Part shown: positions 6,443 through 6,743 of the stretch, piece by piece
Layout of the letters: each line of letters opens with the position of its first letter
How positions within the stretch are numbered: position 1 is the first letter of the stretch
NCBI GenBank assembly: GCA_030271565.1
Contig: JARXKR010000121.1
Span: forward strand, 1-6,743
Direction: 5' to 3'
Origin: Pseudomonadota bacterium
GTDB lineage: Bacteria; Pseudomonadota; Alphaproteobacteria; Sphingomonadales; Sphingomonadaceae
Length of the DNA: 6,743 nucleotides
Notes under the pieces: model-generated
The model's database searches: none
What the model saw: the letters and a program-made list of their open reading frames with translations, nothing else
Told to the model about the DNA's origin: nothing
Program-made: the position numbers and the translations under genes

Positions 6443-6742
6443 ATGTCTGTAGCCGGCACTTACGAATGCGTGACCAAGACCCCGATGGGCGACCAGAAGA
6501 GCGACGTGACGATCAATGTCGACGGTGACACCTTCACCGGCAGCAACGTCGGCGCGATGGGTTCGATGGAGCTTGAAGATGGCAAGGTCGATGGCAACAA
6601 GCTGACCTGGTCGATGAAGATGACCGTGCCGATGCCGATGACGCTCGAAGGCGAAGCCACGGTTGACGGCGACGCGCTGACCGGCTCGGTCAAGGCCGGC
6701 GCGTTCGGGACATTCCCGATGAACGGCACCCGCAAGGGGTGA
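6443..6742 (+). CDS. Uncharacterised 99-residue beta-rich protein with three VDGxxxTxS repeats
   Basis: The gene is complete: its TGA ends one base before the window edge. I do not recognise a named family. The pattern VDGDTFTGS (26-34), VDGNKLTWS (49-57) and VDGDALTGS (74-82) recurs every 23-25 residues, with alternating polar and hydrophobic residues between, suggesting a small antiparallel beta sheet or barrel. From memory, similar GTY..TPMG..VDGD.LTG segments occur as free small proteins and as C-terminal additions to some bacterial enzymes; I cannot confirm this here. There is no signal peptide or membrane segment, so it is probably cytoplasmic, unlike the two products before it. Nine of 99 residues are Met, four of them in MKMTVPMPM (58-66), and there is a single Cys (C9). 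It lies 36 bp after the M16 gene on the same strand, so it may be the last gene of that operon. Codon use and composition fit the neighbours. Confidence 0.8.
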   Translation: MSVAGTYECVTKTPMGDQKSDVTINVDGDTFTGSNVGAMGSMELEDGKVDGNKLTWSMKMTVPMPMTLEGEATVDGDALTGSVKAGAFGTFPMNGTRKG

Positions 6743-6743
6743 A

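Overview
The window is GC-rich and gene-dense. Strong Shine-Dalgarno sites sit in front of most genes. The visible proteins look like those of an alphaproteobacterium, most likely Sphingomonadales (Erythrobacteraceae or Sphingomonadaceae). That placement is an inference from the ClpB N-terminus, codon usage and remembered relatives, not from a search.

Layout. On the minus strand, the first 24 codons of clpB run off the left edge (1-73). A compact regulatory stretch lies behind them: a clpB ribosome site, a heat-shock-like promoter candidate, and a strong intrinsic terminator (138-170). That terminator ends the next minus-strand gene, an exported metzincin-like protein (195-1001). A 235-bp intergenic region (1002-1236) separates this gene from the plus-strand genes that face away from it. 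Those are a penicillin-acylase-family Ntn hydrolase (1237-3444), a 970-residue M16 zinc peptidase lipoprotein with both M16 halves in one chain (3494-6406), and a 99-residue uncharacterised protein with three VDGxxxTxS repeats (6443-6742). The gaps are 49 and 36 bp with no terminator between the genes, so the three are probably co-transcribed.

How the genes may work together. Three of the four non-chaperone genes encode hydrolases with export signals: a protease-like protein, an amide or lactone-side-chain acylase, and a periplasm-facing peptidase. A shared role in processing peptides or acylated compounds in the cell envelope is plausible, but only proximity supports it.

Nothing here is clearly a new defence or mobile system. 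The points most worth a second look are the Gln in place of the first zinc-binding His of the metzincin motif (QEIGHxxGLDH), the well-conserved PvdQ-like catalytic set of the acylase, and the small repeat protein at the end of the cluster. I saw no tRNA, rRNA, CRISPR array, insertion sequence or attachment site.
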